From Synechococcaceae cyanobacterium RL_1_2 (GTDB lineage Bacteria > Cyanobacteriota > Cyanobacteriia > Cyanobacteriales > JAAUPO01), in assembly GCA_012033095.1 (NCBI GenBank), contig JAAUPO010000055.1:1-8972 (forward strand): DNA of 8,972 nt, read 5' to 3'. Positions 1-5,911 of this stretch are shown piece after piece. Made by a program: the position numbers and the translations under genes. Numbering within the stretch: the first letter of the stretch is position 1; each line of letters starts with the position of its first letter. The notes under the pieces were generated by a model that made no database searches, had not been told where the DNA came from, and saw only the letters and a list, made by a program, of their open reading frames with translations.

Positions 1-392
1 TTTAACGTGAGTTTAAAGGTGTAAATAATAATGGCGACTTTGTAGGTTAGAAAGCCTAAGAACACTGGTAACACCTGGAGCTGAGAGGTTTGGGTTGCAA
101 CTAGAATCAGCAATATAAAGATACCAATTCCTTTGATCCCCATTCTCGCTGCTGGGCCATCAGCACCCATGGCTGCTACGTCTGAAGCTAACGTTCTTAA
201 ATAAACACTGCCGCCGATCGCTCCAAGGAGATAACTTAAGGTGGTGTTTAAGCCATAGAAATACCACACGGCTGGAATAGCAACGGCGGTACAAAGCACC
301 ATGATGATATATAGCAATCTTTGAAGCTGATAAAATTCAGCCATGGGATCACTGTGACCATCTGATGAAGGGGAATTTTCATTCGCCATCAT
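1..392 (-). CDS. atpI: ATP synthase protein I (AtpI/UncI-like), 3' end cut by window edge
   Basis: A minus-strand reading frame opens with two consecutive ATG codons (392 and 389) and stays open to base 1, giving at least 130 residues with no stop. About 20 polar residues come first, then hydrophobic segments around residues 25–48 and 49–65, a polar stretch, and two more around 85–120. The stretch LQVLPVFLGFLTYK near the C-terminus is what I recall of cyanobacterial AtpI, the first gene of the atp operon, whose product is a membrane protein thought to help assemble the c-ring. Related proteins are about 117–130 residues long, so the stop should lie just outside the window. The structural atp genes (subunit a, c, b', b, delta, alpha) would be expected to follow further left, but that is inference. 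In cyanobacteria the symbol atpI is also used for subunit a, and this gene is sometimes called atp1. Confidence 0.82.
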   Translation of the reverse strand, partial: MMANENSPSSDGHSDPMAEFYQLQRLLYIIMVLCTAVAIPAVWYFYGLNTTLSYLLGAIGGSVYLRTLASDVAAMGADGPAARMGIKGIGIFILLILVATQTSQLQVLPVFLGFLTYKVAIIIYTFKLTL

Positions 393-413
393 GGGTGTTG
401 TCTCTATGGGTTG

Positions 414-456
414 GTTAGGCACTAACAGATTTGGTAGCTCATAGGGTTAGACTAAC
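414..456. repeat. Paired GTTAG…CTAAC dyads upstream of atpI
   Basis: Two short dyads, GTTAGGCACTAAC (414–426) and GTTAGACTAAC (446–456), lie 22–64 bases upstream of the atpI start codon, so they would be in or near its leader. The half-sites are identical, but the gap between them differs (3 versus 1 base). They could be a small operator or a chance feature of a region rich in TTAG/CTAA words. Function is unknown. Confidence 0.3.
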
Positions 457-466
457 TGTGTTTTAT

Positions 467-488
467 TACGAAAGATTAATTTTTCGTA
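467..488. repeat. Short inverted repeat in the probable atp leader
   Basis: TACGAAA (467–473) and TTTCGTA (482–488) are perfect complements around an 8-base AT loop, 75–96 bases upstream of the atpI start. No T-run follows on either strand, so it does not look like a terminator. It could be a leader hairpin or a binding site. Confidence 0.35.
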
Positions 489-723
489 CAAACAAGAAGC
501 AATAATATCACGTCCAAGGAACAAAACTTAAATTAATCTAAACCTATCCTGCTAGGGGAAAGTTAAGACCTAAGCTTTCTATCGTGGGTATATATAACCA
601 TGGGTAAACAAAACTTTATAGTGCCGGTTAGTTTCGGGTTTTGCTTGATCTTGCGATGTCCCTAAACCCCACAATAATTACCATGGGTTGGCTTTTCGGT
701 TTTCTGCATTCCCAGGATTTTTA

Positions 724-872
724 TAGATCTAAACTAAACTACTAGGACAAAAGTTGCGCCAAAACACTGTAAATAGGTCTGAGAGCTTTAGGCGGGAAAG
801 ATTACAACCGATTTCGCTATAATGCTTATATGGCAAGGATTTAAGGCTTTTGTCCTGTAGTTAGAAATCTAA
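724..872. repeat. Long imperfect inverted repeat (30 and 26 nt arms, about 93-nt loop)
   Basis: AGGACAAAAG at 744–753 is perfectly complementary to CTTTTGTCCT at 847–856. The pairing extends outward with small bulges: the left arm TAGATCT…CTAAACTACT (724–743) matches the complement of GTAGTTAG…AAATCTA (857–872). It also extends weakly inward (TTGC..CA with TGGCAA). I found no flanking direct repeat. It could be a decayed MITE, a structured RNA, or a large hairpin upstream of the atp operon. The loop contains a plus-strand TATAAT. Confidence 0.5.
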
Positions 873-990
873 ATTAAAAGTAATTCCAACGGTTACCCTA
901 GTTAGCCTAAATAGGATCTACCCGTTTATGGCTCAATGGGAATCAGGCCATTGGCAGAATTACAAGCGGAATAGATGTAAGAATAAGTTT

Positions 991-1020
991 GGTTTCCTTG
1001 GGTGACTAAGGAGTAAAACC
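991..1020 (-). terminator. Hairpin immediately after the ppa stop, weak terminator candidate
   Basis: Read on the minus strand directly after the ppa stop, GGTTT and CCTT pair with AAGG and AAACC around an 8-base loop, with a 4-base bulge. The sequence after it (AAACTTATTCTT) is only moderately T-rich, so intrinsic termination is uncertain. Confidence 0.35.
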
Positions 1021-1533
1021 TTAACCTTTATAGGCCGCAATGGATTGGTCAATTAGGGGATTAACTTTATCTAGTCCTTGCCAACCTAAAATTTCGGTTA
1101 CTTTTTTTTCTAAATTTTTGTAGGTGCGGAAAAATTCGGCAATTTCTTCTAGGCGGTGGGGGGCAATATCATCGAGGGATCTAACTTCGTTATAGCGAGG
1201 ATCTTCGGTGGGAACACAGAGTAGTTTTTCGTCCCGATCGCCACCATCAATCATTTCTAACATGCCGATCGGACGGGCCGCAATCACGCAACCGGGGAAA
1301 GTGGGTTCATCCATCATTACCATTCCGTCTAGGGGATCACCATCATCGGCTAAGGTATTGGGAATGAAACCATAATCATAGGGATATTGTACCGAGGCAA
1401 ATAGAACGCGATCGAGAATCATTGCATTCATCTCTTTGTCAAATTCGTACTTATTCTTACTGCCGCCGGTAATTTCAATGAGGACATTGACGATCCCAGG
1501 TTCAGGTTTAGCAGGAATTCGGGATAAATCCAT
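1021..1533 (-). CDS. ppa: Soluble inorganic pyrophosphatase (family I)
   Basis: The product is a 170-residue cytoplasmic enzyme hydrolysing pyrophosphate to two phosphates, which pulls biosynthetic reactions forward. The family I signature is plain: D63-D64-G-D66-P-L-D69, with the acidic residues that hold the catalytic Mg2+ ions. It is preceded by the conserved [11 protein letters not shown] stretch (residues 50–60) and followed by further acidic residues at 97–102 (DGGDRD). The length is typical of bacterial and cyanobacterial members. The ATG at 1533 starts directly at the conserved N-terminus ([13 protein letters not shown]). A GGAG lies somewhat far upstream, within the palindrome GGAGCTCC. 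It is on the same strand as the small membrane gene upstream and atpI downstream, but the 154-bp and 628-bp gaps argue for separate transcription. Nothing is missing or broken. Confidence 0.96.
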   Translation of the reverse strand: MDLSRIPAKPEPGIVNVLIEITGGSKNKYEFDKEMNAMILDRVLFASVQYPYDYGFIPNTLADDGDPLDGMVMMDEPTFPGCVIAARPIGMLEMIDGGDRDEKLLCVPTEDPRYNEVRSLDDIAPHRLEEIAEFFRTYKNLEKKVTEILGWQGLDKVNPLIDQSIAAYKG

Positions 1534-1573
1534 AGTTATAGAGGAGCTCCAAAAGCTGATATTACAAGACTAA

Positions 1574-1593
1574 CGATGGCGTTAATACCATCG
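1574..1593. repeat. Hairpin between the small membrane gene and ppa
   Basis: CGATGG (1574–1579) and CCATCG (1588–1593) form a perfect 6-bp stem around an 8-base loop. It lies about 95 bases beyond the stop of the minus-strand gene at 1688–1894 and about 40 bases upstream of the ppa start. It may be a weak terminator or part of the ppa promoter region. No good T-run follows. Confidence 0.3.
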
Positions 1594-1687
1594 CTTGCCT
1601 AGTATATCCCCAAGATAGACCTAATTTCTCAGCAAATTTAGGAATAGTGTTTGGGGTAAAAAGCCAGCTTAGAAATGGTTGGGATAA

Positions 1688-1894
1688 TTATCTGAAGCGA
1701 TTATTGTTCATAGCCGGATTAGGGTTATTCTCTGGCATGAGATTGTTAAAGTTAAGATTACTAACGTAGGAAAAGTAACCAATAACCCCCATGGGGATCA
1801 ACAAAGTTAAAACGCCAACAATGTTTCCTAAAAAAACGTGCCACCTATGTTCGGGGACTTCGGAATTTTTTGCTGACGGGCCGCTGGATTCCAT
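1688..1894 (-). CDS. Small single-pass membrane protein, unknown function
   Basis: This is a 68-residue frame that I do not recognise by name. It has three parts: a polar N-terminus (1–17), one hydrophobic helix (about 20–41, containing FLGNIVGVLTLLIPMGVIGYF), and an Asn/Pro-rich tail (46–65) ending NNNRFR. That pattern fits a real small integral membrane protein rather than a chance frame. The HRWHVFLGN motif just before the helix would be a good anchor for a homology search. The ATG at 1894 has no clear Shine–Dalgarno sequence. It lies upstream of ppa on the same strand with a 154-bp gap, so a functional link is not implied. Small helices of this kind in cyanobacteria often associate with thylakoid complexes, but nothing here shows that. 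Confidence 0.65.
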   Translation of the reverse strand: MESSGPSAKNSEVPEHRWHVFLGNIVGVLTLLIPMGVIGYFSYVSNLNFNNLMPENNPNPAMNNNRFR

Positions 1895-2103
1895 AGATAA
1901 TTATTTATGTGGAAGATGAAAAAGAAAATATTAAATAGATTATGGCAATTATTCTAACGAAAAAATAGAAAGTTTTGTGAAGATTAGAGGGAAAGAATAA
2001 TTTTGTTTTTTAGAATACAAAAAACTTATATTTTGTGACAATCTATTTTAATTTTATTCTGGTTTTGTGGTGCTTTAATTTTACAGCAATTTGCAAGAAA
2101 GAA

Positions 2104-2127
2104 ACCGCCCAGAATAGTCAGGGCGGT
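2104..2127 (-). terminator. Rho-independent-type terminator, leftward
   Basis: ACCGCCC (2104–2110) and GGGCGGT (2121–2127) make a perfect 7-bp GC-rich stem around a 10-base loop. On the minus strand it is followed by TTCTTTCTTG, a T-rich tail. The plus-strand side is followed by AAACAATAAG, so leftward termination is favoured. The nearest minus-strand gene upstream is pgsA, 490 bases away, so it may serve an unseen transcript in between. Confidence 0.6.
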
Positions 2128-2231
2128 AAACAATAAGCAATCGGAGGGTTAGACTTTACTGTACCTATTTTTTTTAATGGTCACAGTAGTTGATTTTACT
2201 AAATTGATTATTTTTGGGTCTATAAATATTT

Positions 2232-2279
2232 TTTTCCTGACAATCATTAAAAATCAAACGTAAGGTTTTGTCAGGAAAA
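2232..2279. repeat. 12-bp perfect inverted repeat
   Basis: TTTTCCTGACAA (2232–2243) is perfectly complementary to TTGTCAGGAAAA (2268–2279), with a 24-base AT-rich loop. Neither side is followed by a proper T-run in the right orientation, so it is not an obvious terminator. Its neighbour at 2298–2330 is a second inverted repeat, which suggests a structured element. Confidence 0.5.
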
Positions 2280-2297
2280 CTAATCAGCTTTTGTACA

Positions 2298-2330
2298 ACT
2301 TAAATTCAGGTTTAATGGAGAAATTTAAGT
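2298..2330. repeat. 9-bp inverted repeat
   Basis: ACTTAAATT (2298–2306) pairs perfectly with AATTTAAGT (2322–2330) around a 15-base loop. It lies 18 bases to the right of the 12-bp inverted repeat. The stem is AT-rich and function is unknown. Confidence 0.4.
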
Positions 2331-2510
2331 AATATTTAATGATTTTTGATGTGGAAATTACCATCGGGGCAGGTGGTCCAGGGATGGGATTCGTCAGTGG
2401 CAGGTCTTGTCTGGCGTTAATTTGTGGATGGCATTGGGGTTTAAAGCTGGGCTAGTAATGGATGGCGTAAGTTTAGGCTCTAGTTCTCAAGTCGCAATAA
2501 TAAAAATAAT

Positions 2511-2533
2511 AAATAGTACGAAAAATAGTACGA
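2511..2533. repeat. 11-bp direct repeat
   Basis: AAATAGTACGA occurs at 2511–2521 and again at 2523–2533, separated by one base. It is a short local duplication or a paired binding site downstream of pgsA. Confidence 0.4.
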
Positions 2534-2589
2534 GGGTTTTACGTCTTGTTTCTTGTTCAAGAAAGGGAAAATAGATTGTTAATTTATAC

Positions 2590-2602
2590 CCAGCAGTGCT
2601 GG
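2590..2602 (-). terminator. Small hairpin after pgsA, weak terminator candidate
   Basis: CCAGC (2590–2594) and GCTGG (2598–2602) form a compact GC-rich stem with a 3-base loop, 15 bases beyond the pgsA stop. The following minus-strand bases (GTATAAATTAAC) are AT-rich but lack a T-run. A further TTTCTTG/CAAGAAA palindrome lies at 2549–2564. Confidence 0.35.
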
Positions 2603-2617
2603 ATAGGATATACCTTG

Positions 2618-3130
2618 CTACTTTTCTTGATTGGGAATTACGTATAATAGACCAGAAATGAGGGTTAGAGCCACGGCAACCCAAAAAATGATTAACCCTG
2701 GCACCATGGCATTGGGATGGGGAATCAGGATAATGGCGATCGCGATAATTTGGCTAATGGTTTTGAGTTTACCCCACAGATTAGCTCCAGGAATACTGCC
2801 GGTACGGTTAACTCGCCAACCAGCGATCGTTAATTCCCTAGCTAGAATTAAGGCCACTCCCCAAGCGGGAATTAAGTTTAGTTCAATCAAGCTTAGGCAA
2901 GTAATTAGTACGAGTAATTTATCAACCAGGGGATCTAAAAATTTACCTAGTTCTGTGACTTGATCCAATTTCCTGGCGAGGTAGCCATCTAACCAATCCG
3001 TAAGGCTGACCGTTAAAAAAATACCTAGGGCCCACCACCGTTGATTATCCGTAACCCCTGGCTGGAGCAGATAGACAATGATCGGTAAGCCGAGTAACCG
3101 AGAAAGGGTAACTAAATTAGGCAAATTCAT
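2618..3130 (-). CDS. pgsA: CDP-diacylglycerol–glycerol-3-phosphate 3-phosphatidyltransferase
   Basis: This 170-residue integral membrane enzyme makes phosphatidylglycerol phosphate from CDP-diacylglycerol and glycerol 3-phosphate, the committed step to phosphatidylglycerol. That is the only phospholipid of cyanobacterial thylakoids and is needed for photosystem II. The CDP-alcohol phosphatidyltransferase signature D-x2-D-G-x2-A-R-x8-G-x3-D-x3-D is complete: D45, D48, G49, A52, R53, G62, D66 and D70. Hydrophobic helices occur around 6–23, 33–45, 71–100, 122–138 and 140–166. The ATG at 3130 begins the conserved MNLPNLVTLSR start. It is divergent from the ABC ATPase gene, with 61 bp between the start codons, so the two promoters must be packed there. 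Related phosphatidyltransferases share the motif, but the N-terminus and length fit PgsA best. Confidence 0.93.
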   Translation of the reverse strand: MNLPNLVTLSRLLGLPIIVYLLQPGVTDNQRWWALGIFLTVSLTDWLDGYLARKLDQVTELGKFLDPLVDKLLVLITCLSLIELNLIPAWGVALILARELTIAGWRVNRTGSIPGANLWGKLKTISQIIAIAIILIPHPNAMVPGLIIFWVAVALTLISGLLYVIPNQEK

Positions 3131-3191
3131 AGGTTCTGAGATTCAGGTAAGATCTAAAAATCACTCTAGTACTTTACTTCTAAACTGGTCT

Positions 3192-4169
3192 ATGACTGCG
3201 CCTAATTCTATTCCGATCGTTGAAACGGCTAACCTCTCCAAAGTATATCGTGAGGGGTTTTGGTTAAATCAGAAAGTTACTTCCTTGAGAAATTTTTCTT
3301 TAACGGTCTATCAGGGGGAAACCTTTGGCCTGTTGGGGCCCAATGGCGCAGGGAAAACCACCTGTTTGAAAATTTTGTTAGATATTATTCAACCCACGAG
3401 TGGCAAAGCGTTGGTCATGGGTAAACCCATCGGCGATCGCTCCGTGAAGCAACGGATTGGCTATCTACCGGAAAATGCCTATCTTTATGACTATTTAACG
3501 GGGTGGGAATTTTTGGAATTTACCGCCGGTCTGTTCCACCGACCCACGGCCAACACCCAGGGAAGAATTAAAAAGTTATTGGATTTGGTGGGCCTATCCC
3601 AACAAGCTGCGAAAAATAAGCCGATGAAAAAGTATTCCAAGGGAATGGTGCAACGGGTGGGTTTGGCCCAAGCGTTAATTAATGATCCTGAACTAATTTT
3701 TTTGGATGAACCGATGTCTGGTTTAGATCCGGCGGGTCGTTATCAAATTCGAGAAATTATTAAAGCTTTACGGGAAGAGGGTAAAACGATTTTTTTTAAT
3801 TCCCATATTTTGGCCGACGTGGAGGAAATTTGCGATCGTGTGGCAATTTTAATTAACGGAAATTTAGTTTCGGTTGGTTCCTTGGCTGAGCTGCTAGGGG
3901 ATAGCGATCGCTATGAGGTAACGGTGGCTGGGGGCAATAAAGAAGTATTAAGACGCTGGATTCCTGAGCTTCAAAATAAACAACAAATGTGGCAAGGAGA
4001 GCTGTTGGGGGATCCCCAGGAATTTATCGGTTCCCTACAGTTAATGGGGGCAACCTTAGTCAATATGAAATTAAAACGACCATCCCTAGAAGAATATTTT
4101 ATTGCCCAATTAGATGCGGTCAAGGCCCAAGCCCAGCAAAAAACCCCTGTAACCCAAGCCCCACGTTAA
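3192..4169 (+). CDS. ABC transporter ATP-binding protein (ABC-2/CcmA-type exporter ATPase)
   Basis: This is a 325-residue cytoplasmic nucleotide-binding subunit. Visible motifs are Walker A GPNGAGKT (49–56), the YLPE region in the Q-loop position (91–94, Glu rather than Gln), the ABC signature YSKGMVQR (148–155), Walker B LIFLDEP (168–174), the D-loop SGLDP (176–180) and the H-loop His205. About 100 residues follow the ATPase core, as in ABC-2-type exporter ATPases for drugs, lipids or polysaccharides; the substrate cannot be told. A frame 38 codons longer is open upstream to 3078, but it would overlap the pgsA start antisense and does not look like family sequence, so ATG 3192 is preferred. 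No permease gene is adjacent: alr converges 17 bp downstream. The membrane partner must be encoded elsewhere, or this is an orphan ATPase. It is the only plus-strand gene here and carries two HIP1 sites. Confidence 0.92.
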   Translation: MTAPNSIPIVETANLSKVYREGFWLNQKVTSLRNFSLTVYQGETFGLLGPNGAGKTTCLKILLDIIQPTSGKALVMGKPIGDRSVKQRIGYLPENAYLYDYLTGWEFLEFTAGLFHRPTANTQGRIKKLLDLVGLSQQAAKNKPMKKYSKGMVQRVGLAQALINDPELIFLDEPMSGLDPAGRYQIREIIKALREEGKTIFFNSHILADVEEICDRVAILINGNLVSVGSLAELLGDSDRYEVTVAGGNKEVLRRWIPELQNKQQMWQGELLGDPQEFIGSLQLMGATLVNMKLKRPSLEEYFIAQLDAVKAQAQQKTPVTQAPR

Positions 4170-4186
4170 CCACCCAATTTTATAAT

Positions 4187-5315
4187 TTACCGATAAACCC
4201 GAGGGAGTCGACTTTTAAAGCCACAGAGGATTTCCCAAGAAATAGTATTTAGGGTCTGGGCCCAATCGTCAGCGGTAATTATGGCTGGGGCCGATCTTGG
4301 CCGAATCAGGGTGACAATATCTCCCGGTTCTACGGTCTCAAGGGCGGTGCAATCTACCATCATTTGATCCATGGTAATGGAACCAATTTGTGGGGCTAGT
4401 TGACCATGGATAATGACGTTTAATTGATTAGATAAATTGCGCGGAATGCCGTCGGCATAACCAATACCCACTACAGCCACTTTCGTCGTTTTTTCAGTAA
4501 TAAAACGATGGCCATAACTAATCCCCATGCCAGGGGGGAACTGTTTAATTTGGGTCACCCTGGATTTGACTGTCATCACTGGTTGTAGGGGAATGGTGGG
4601 GCGTAAAAAAAGACTCAGGATAGTAACCGTATAGGGCTAAACCCACCCGCACTAGATCGTAATGGAGGTTTGTTTCCCTCATCATGGCAGCGGAATTGGC
4701 TAAATGTAAGAAGTAAGGCCCTAGTTGTTCCTGGGCTAGGGAAGCGATCGCTTGTTGAAATCGATCATGTTGGGTATCCATCATGGCCCGGTCTGGGTCA
4801 TCGGCGGTGGCAAGGTGGGAATAAATGCTGGTTAAATGCAGTGACGGTAAGCTATTGACCACAGTGACAAAATCCTTTAGCTGTTCCCAACTGGTACCAA
4901 GGCGACCCATACCGGTATCAATCTTTAAATGGACGTGTACGTGGTGGTGTTCTAGGCTATGGGCTAAGGCGATCGCTTGGGCTGGATCAACGATGGTGGG
5001 TTGGAGATCGTACTTCACTAGGGCCTGAAATTCTTCGGGCGATCGGATTGCTCCTAAAATTAAAATTGGGGCGTTAATCCCTGCATTCCTAAGTTGTACC
5101 CCCTCTGAGATGGTAGCGATCGCTAACCAAGTTGCTCCCGCGGCCAAAACTGTTTTTGCTACTTCCACCGCTCCATGGCCATAGGCATCGGCTTTGACCA
5201 CAGCCATTAACTCAGGATGCCCTCCAAGGTGCTGTGTGATTGCCTGTACGTTATGGCTTAAGACCGAGAGGTCAATTTCTACCCAAGCGCGATCCGTTAA
5301 AGAGTAATAGGTCAT
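4187..5315 (-). pseudogene. alr: Alanine racemase, frame broken by one extra base in a T7 run
   Basis: Alanine racemase is a PLP enzyme converting L- to D-alanine for peptidoglycan. The first frame (5315 down to 4545) carries the start VEIDLSVLSHN, the PLP-lysine motif AVVKADAYGHG (Lys41), and the barrel up to VRVGLALYGYYPES (about residue 235). The second frame (ending 4187) carries the C-terminal domain with the catalytic-tyrosine motif GISYGHRF, VGIGYADGIPR and ITMDQMMVD. They join cleanly if one T is removed from the seven-T run (plus-strand A7, 4605–4611). That gives PES-FLRPTIPLQPVMTVKS and a 375-residue protein of normal family length. As read, translation would stop after 256 residues, losing the catalytic tyrosine. 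A homopolymer sequencing error is the likeliest cause, so the gene is probably intact in the organism. The ATG at 5315 fits the family N-terminus. It converges with the ABC gene (17-bp gap). Confidence 0.9.
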
Positions 5316-5360
5316 AGGTTGTTAGAGCAAAAAGAAAACAGAAAAATGGAGCATCAACAT

Positions 5361-5396
5361 CAAAAAACCGTTCCTGTATAGATTAGAAAACGGTTT
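5361..5396 (-). terminator. Probable terminator of the psbEFLJ operon
   Basis: AAACCGTT (5365–5372) and AACGGTTT (5389–5396) form an 8-bp stem with a 16-base loop. Outer CATC/GATG bases can extend it past an A bulge. Read on the minus strand, the second arm runs directly into TTTTTTG. It lies about 240 bases after psbJ and 46 bases before the alr start, so it would separate the psb operon from alr. Confidence 0.55.
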
Positions 5397-5469
5397 GATG
5401 ATAATCAAATTTTATTTTTTGATCAGCTAAATGCAATGGAATTGAAATTGTATTTAATTAAATAATTAC

Positions 5470-5603
5470 TAAATTACTAGGGAGTGTCATTAATTAGCAT
5501 TAAAACGTTGATCCTGAGCTAGGTTCAGAAAGTATAGTTTTAAACTGAAATTCTTAACTAAGAAGAGTTTCAGGTTTAAATGATGACAGGCCCTAAATTA
5601 CTA
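5470..5603. mobile_element. MITE-like element: 114 bp with terminal inverted repeats and 10-bp flanking direct repeat
   Basis: The perfect direct repeat TAAATTACTA lies at 5470–5479 and 5594–5603, exactly flanking a 114-bp segment (5480–5593). The segment's ends are imperfect inverted repeats: GGGAGTGTCATTA at the left matches the complement of TGATGACAGGCCC at the right in 10 of 13 positions. Inside are a second strong inverted repeat (TTTAAAC 5539–5545 with GTTTAAA 5574–5580, extended by TGAAA/TTTCA and TTCTT/AAGAA) and a small CTGA/TCAG hairpin. There is no coding capacity. This is the architecture of a non-autonomous insertion element with target-site duplication. The parent IS family is not identified. 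Local AT-richness weakens the case slightly. Confidence 0.55.
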
Positions 5604-5636
5604 ATTACTTATTGATAAATAAATTTAGTTATGCCA

Positions 5637-5756
5637 TTACATCCCTGCTCCTACCCCTGCGTAGGAACCATAAAAGAAAATACCAACCACAGCTAATGCG
5701 CCCATACCAGCGATCGTAGCTACTAGCCAAATGGGAATTCTACCATCAGAAAACAT
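5637..5756 (-). CDS. psbJ: Photosystem II protein J
   Basis: This 39-residue thylakoid membrane protein is too short for usual gene finding. It begins [17 protein letters not shown], has one helix (about residues 10–30), and ends [10 protein letters not shown], the conserved PsbJ tail. It sits next to cytochrome b559 and influences plastoquinone exchange and forward electron flow at photosystem II. A good Shine–Dalgarno sequence, AGGAGATC, lies about 10 bases upstream of the ATG at 5756. It is the last gene of the psbE–psbF–psbL–psbJ order. The 155-bp spacer from psbL is unusually long for this operon. Confidence 0.95.
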   Translation of the reverse strand: MFSDGRIPIWLVATIAGMGALAVVGIFFYGSYAGVGAGM

Positions 5757-5911
5757 TGATTTTGATCTCCTAAAGTTGATTTAGTTTAGCGTTGCTTATA
5801 AACAAAAAATTTATTGAGGTAGCTACATCACATTAATTAAGGGTTAAACCCATAAAATTAAATTGCATTAAATTGCACCGACATAACTCCTCAATGGGGA
5901 ATTAAGTTGAT
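5757..5911. repeat. Long psbL–psbJ spacer with tandem and inverted repeats
   Basis: In this operon the psbL–psbJ gap is usually short; here it is 155 bp. It contains the perfect palindrome GGGTTAAACCC (5841–5851) and a perfect tandem 10-mer, ATTAAATTGC, twice in a row (5857–5876). No reading frame was found. It may separate psbJ expression from psbL, for example through processing or an internal promoter, but that is inference. Confidence 0.45.

Larger units (their letters stand above)
393..1020. other. Intergenic region between ppa and atpI, no supported gene
   Basis: These 628 bases separate the ppa stop from the atpI start and should hold the atp operon promoter and leader. Only short frames occur (25 codons or fewer) and none has a convincing ribosome binding site. 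The structure consists of a hairpin next to the ppa stop, a long imperfect inverted repeat at 724–872, a 7-bp inverted repeat at 467–488, and two GTTAG…CTAAC dyads at 414–426 and 446–456. A plus-strand TATAAT at 818–823 lacks a matching -35 box. No tRNA-like sequence was seen. Confidence 0.6.
1895..2617. other. Gene-poor region with multiple hairpins
   Basis: These 723 bases hold no credible protein gene. A minus-strand frame at 2487–2684 overlaps the end of pgsA and looks like a shadow. The stretch is very AT-rich except for a GC-richer island at about 2350–2490. It contains inverted repeats at 2104–2127, 2232–2279, 2298–2330, 2549–2564 and 2590–2602, plus an 11-bp direct repeat at 2511–2533. 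It could hold a non-coding RNA on the minus strand ending at the 2104–2127 hairpin, or be decayed sequence. Confidence 0.5.
5316..5636. other. Spacer between psbJ and alr with terminator and MITE-like element
   Basis: The 321 bases between the psbJ stop and alr start hold no gene. They contain a terminator-like hairpin (5361–5396) and a 114-bp repeat-bounded element (5480–5593), entered separately. The alr promoter should lie here, but no convincing -35/-10 pair was seen. Confidence 0.55.

Noticed and set aside
600..665. 21-codon plus-strand frame (MGKQNFIVPVSF…) upstream of atpI
   Set aside because: No ribosome binding site and no match to a known short photosynthetic peptide.
2149..2247. 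32-codon minus-strand frame (MIVRKKIFIDPK…) ending just before the 2104–2127 terminator
   Set aside because: The position is tempting, but it has no Shine–Dalgarno sequence, begins within a hairpin, and is Lys/Ile-rich as expected from random AT-rich DNA.
2339..2455. 38-codon plus-strand frame (MIFDVEITIGAGG…) in the GC-richer island
   Set aside because: The nearest GGAG is about 18 bases upstream, inside a hairpin loop. No recognisable family, and the composition is not convincing.
2487..2684. 65-codon minus-strand frame overlapping pgsA's 3' end
   Set aside because: Most of its N-terminal half is antiparallel to nothing but reads pgsA coding sequence in another frame, has no start signal, and the rest is AT-rich spacer including a direct repeat.
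2631..2963. 110-codon plus-strand frame antisense to pgsA
   Set aside because: It lies wholly opposite a gene with a complete family signature; a shadow frame.
3078..3191. 38-codon N-terminal extension of the ABC ATPase
   Set aside because: It overlaps the pgsA start antisense and shows no family sequence. ATG 3192 gives a normal N-terminus.
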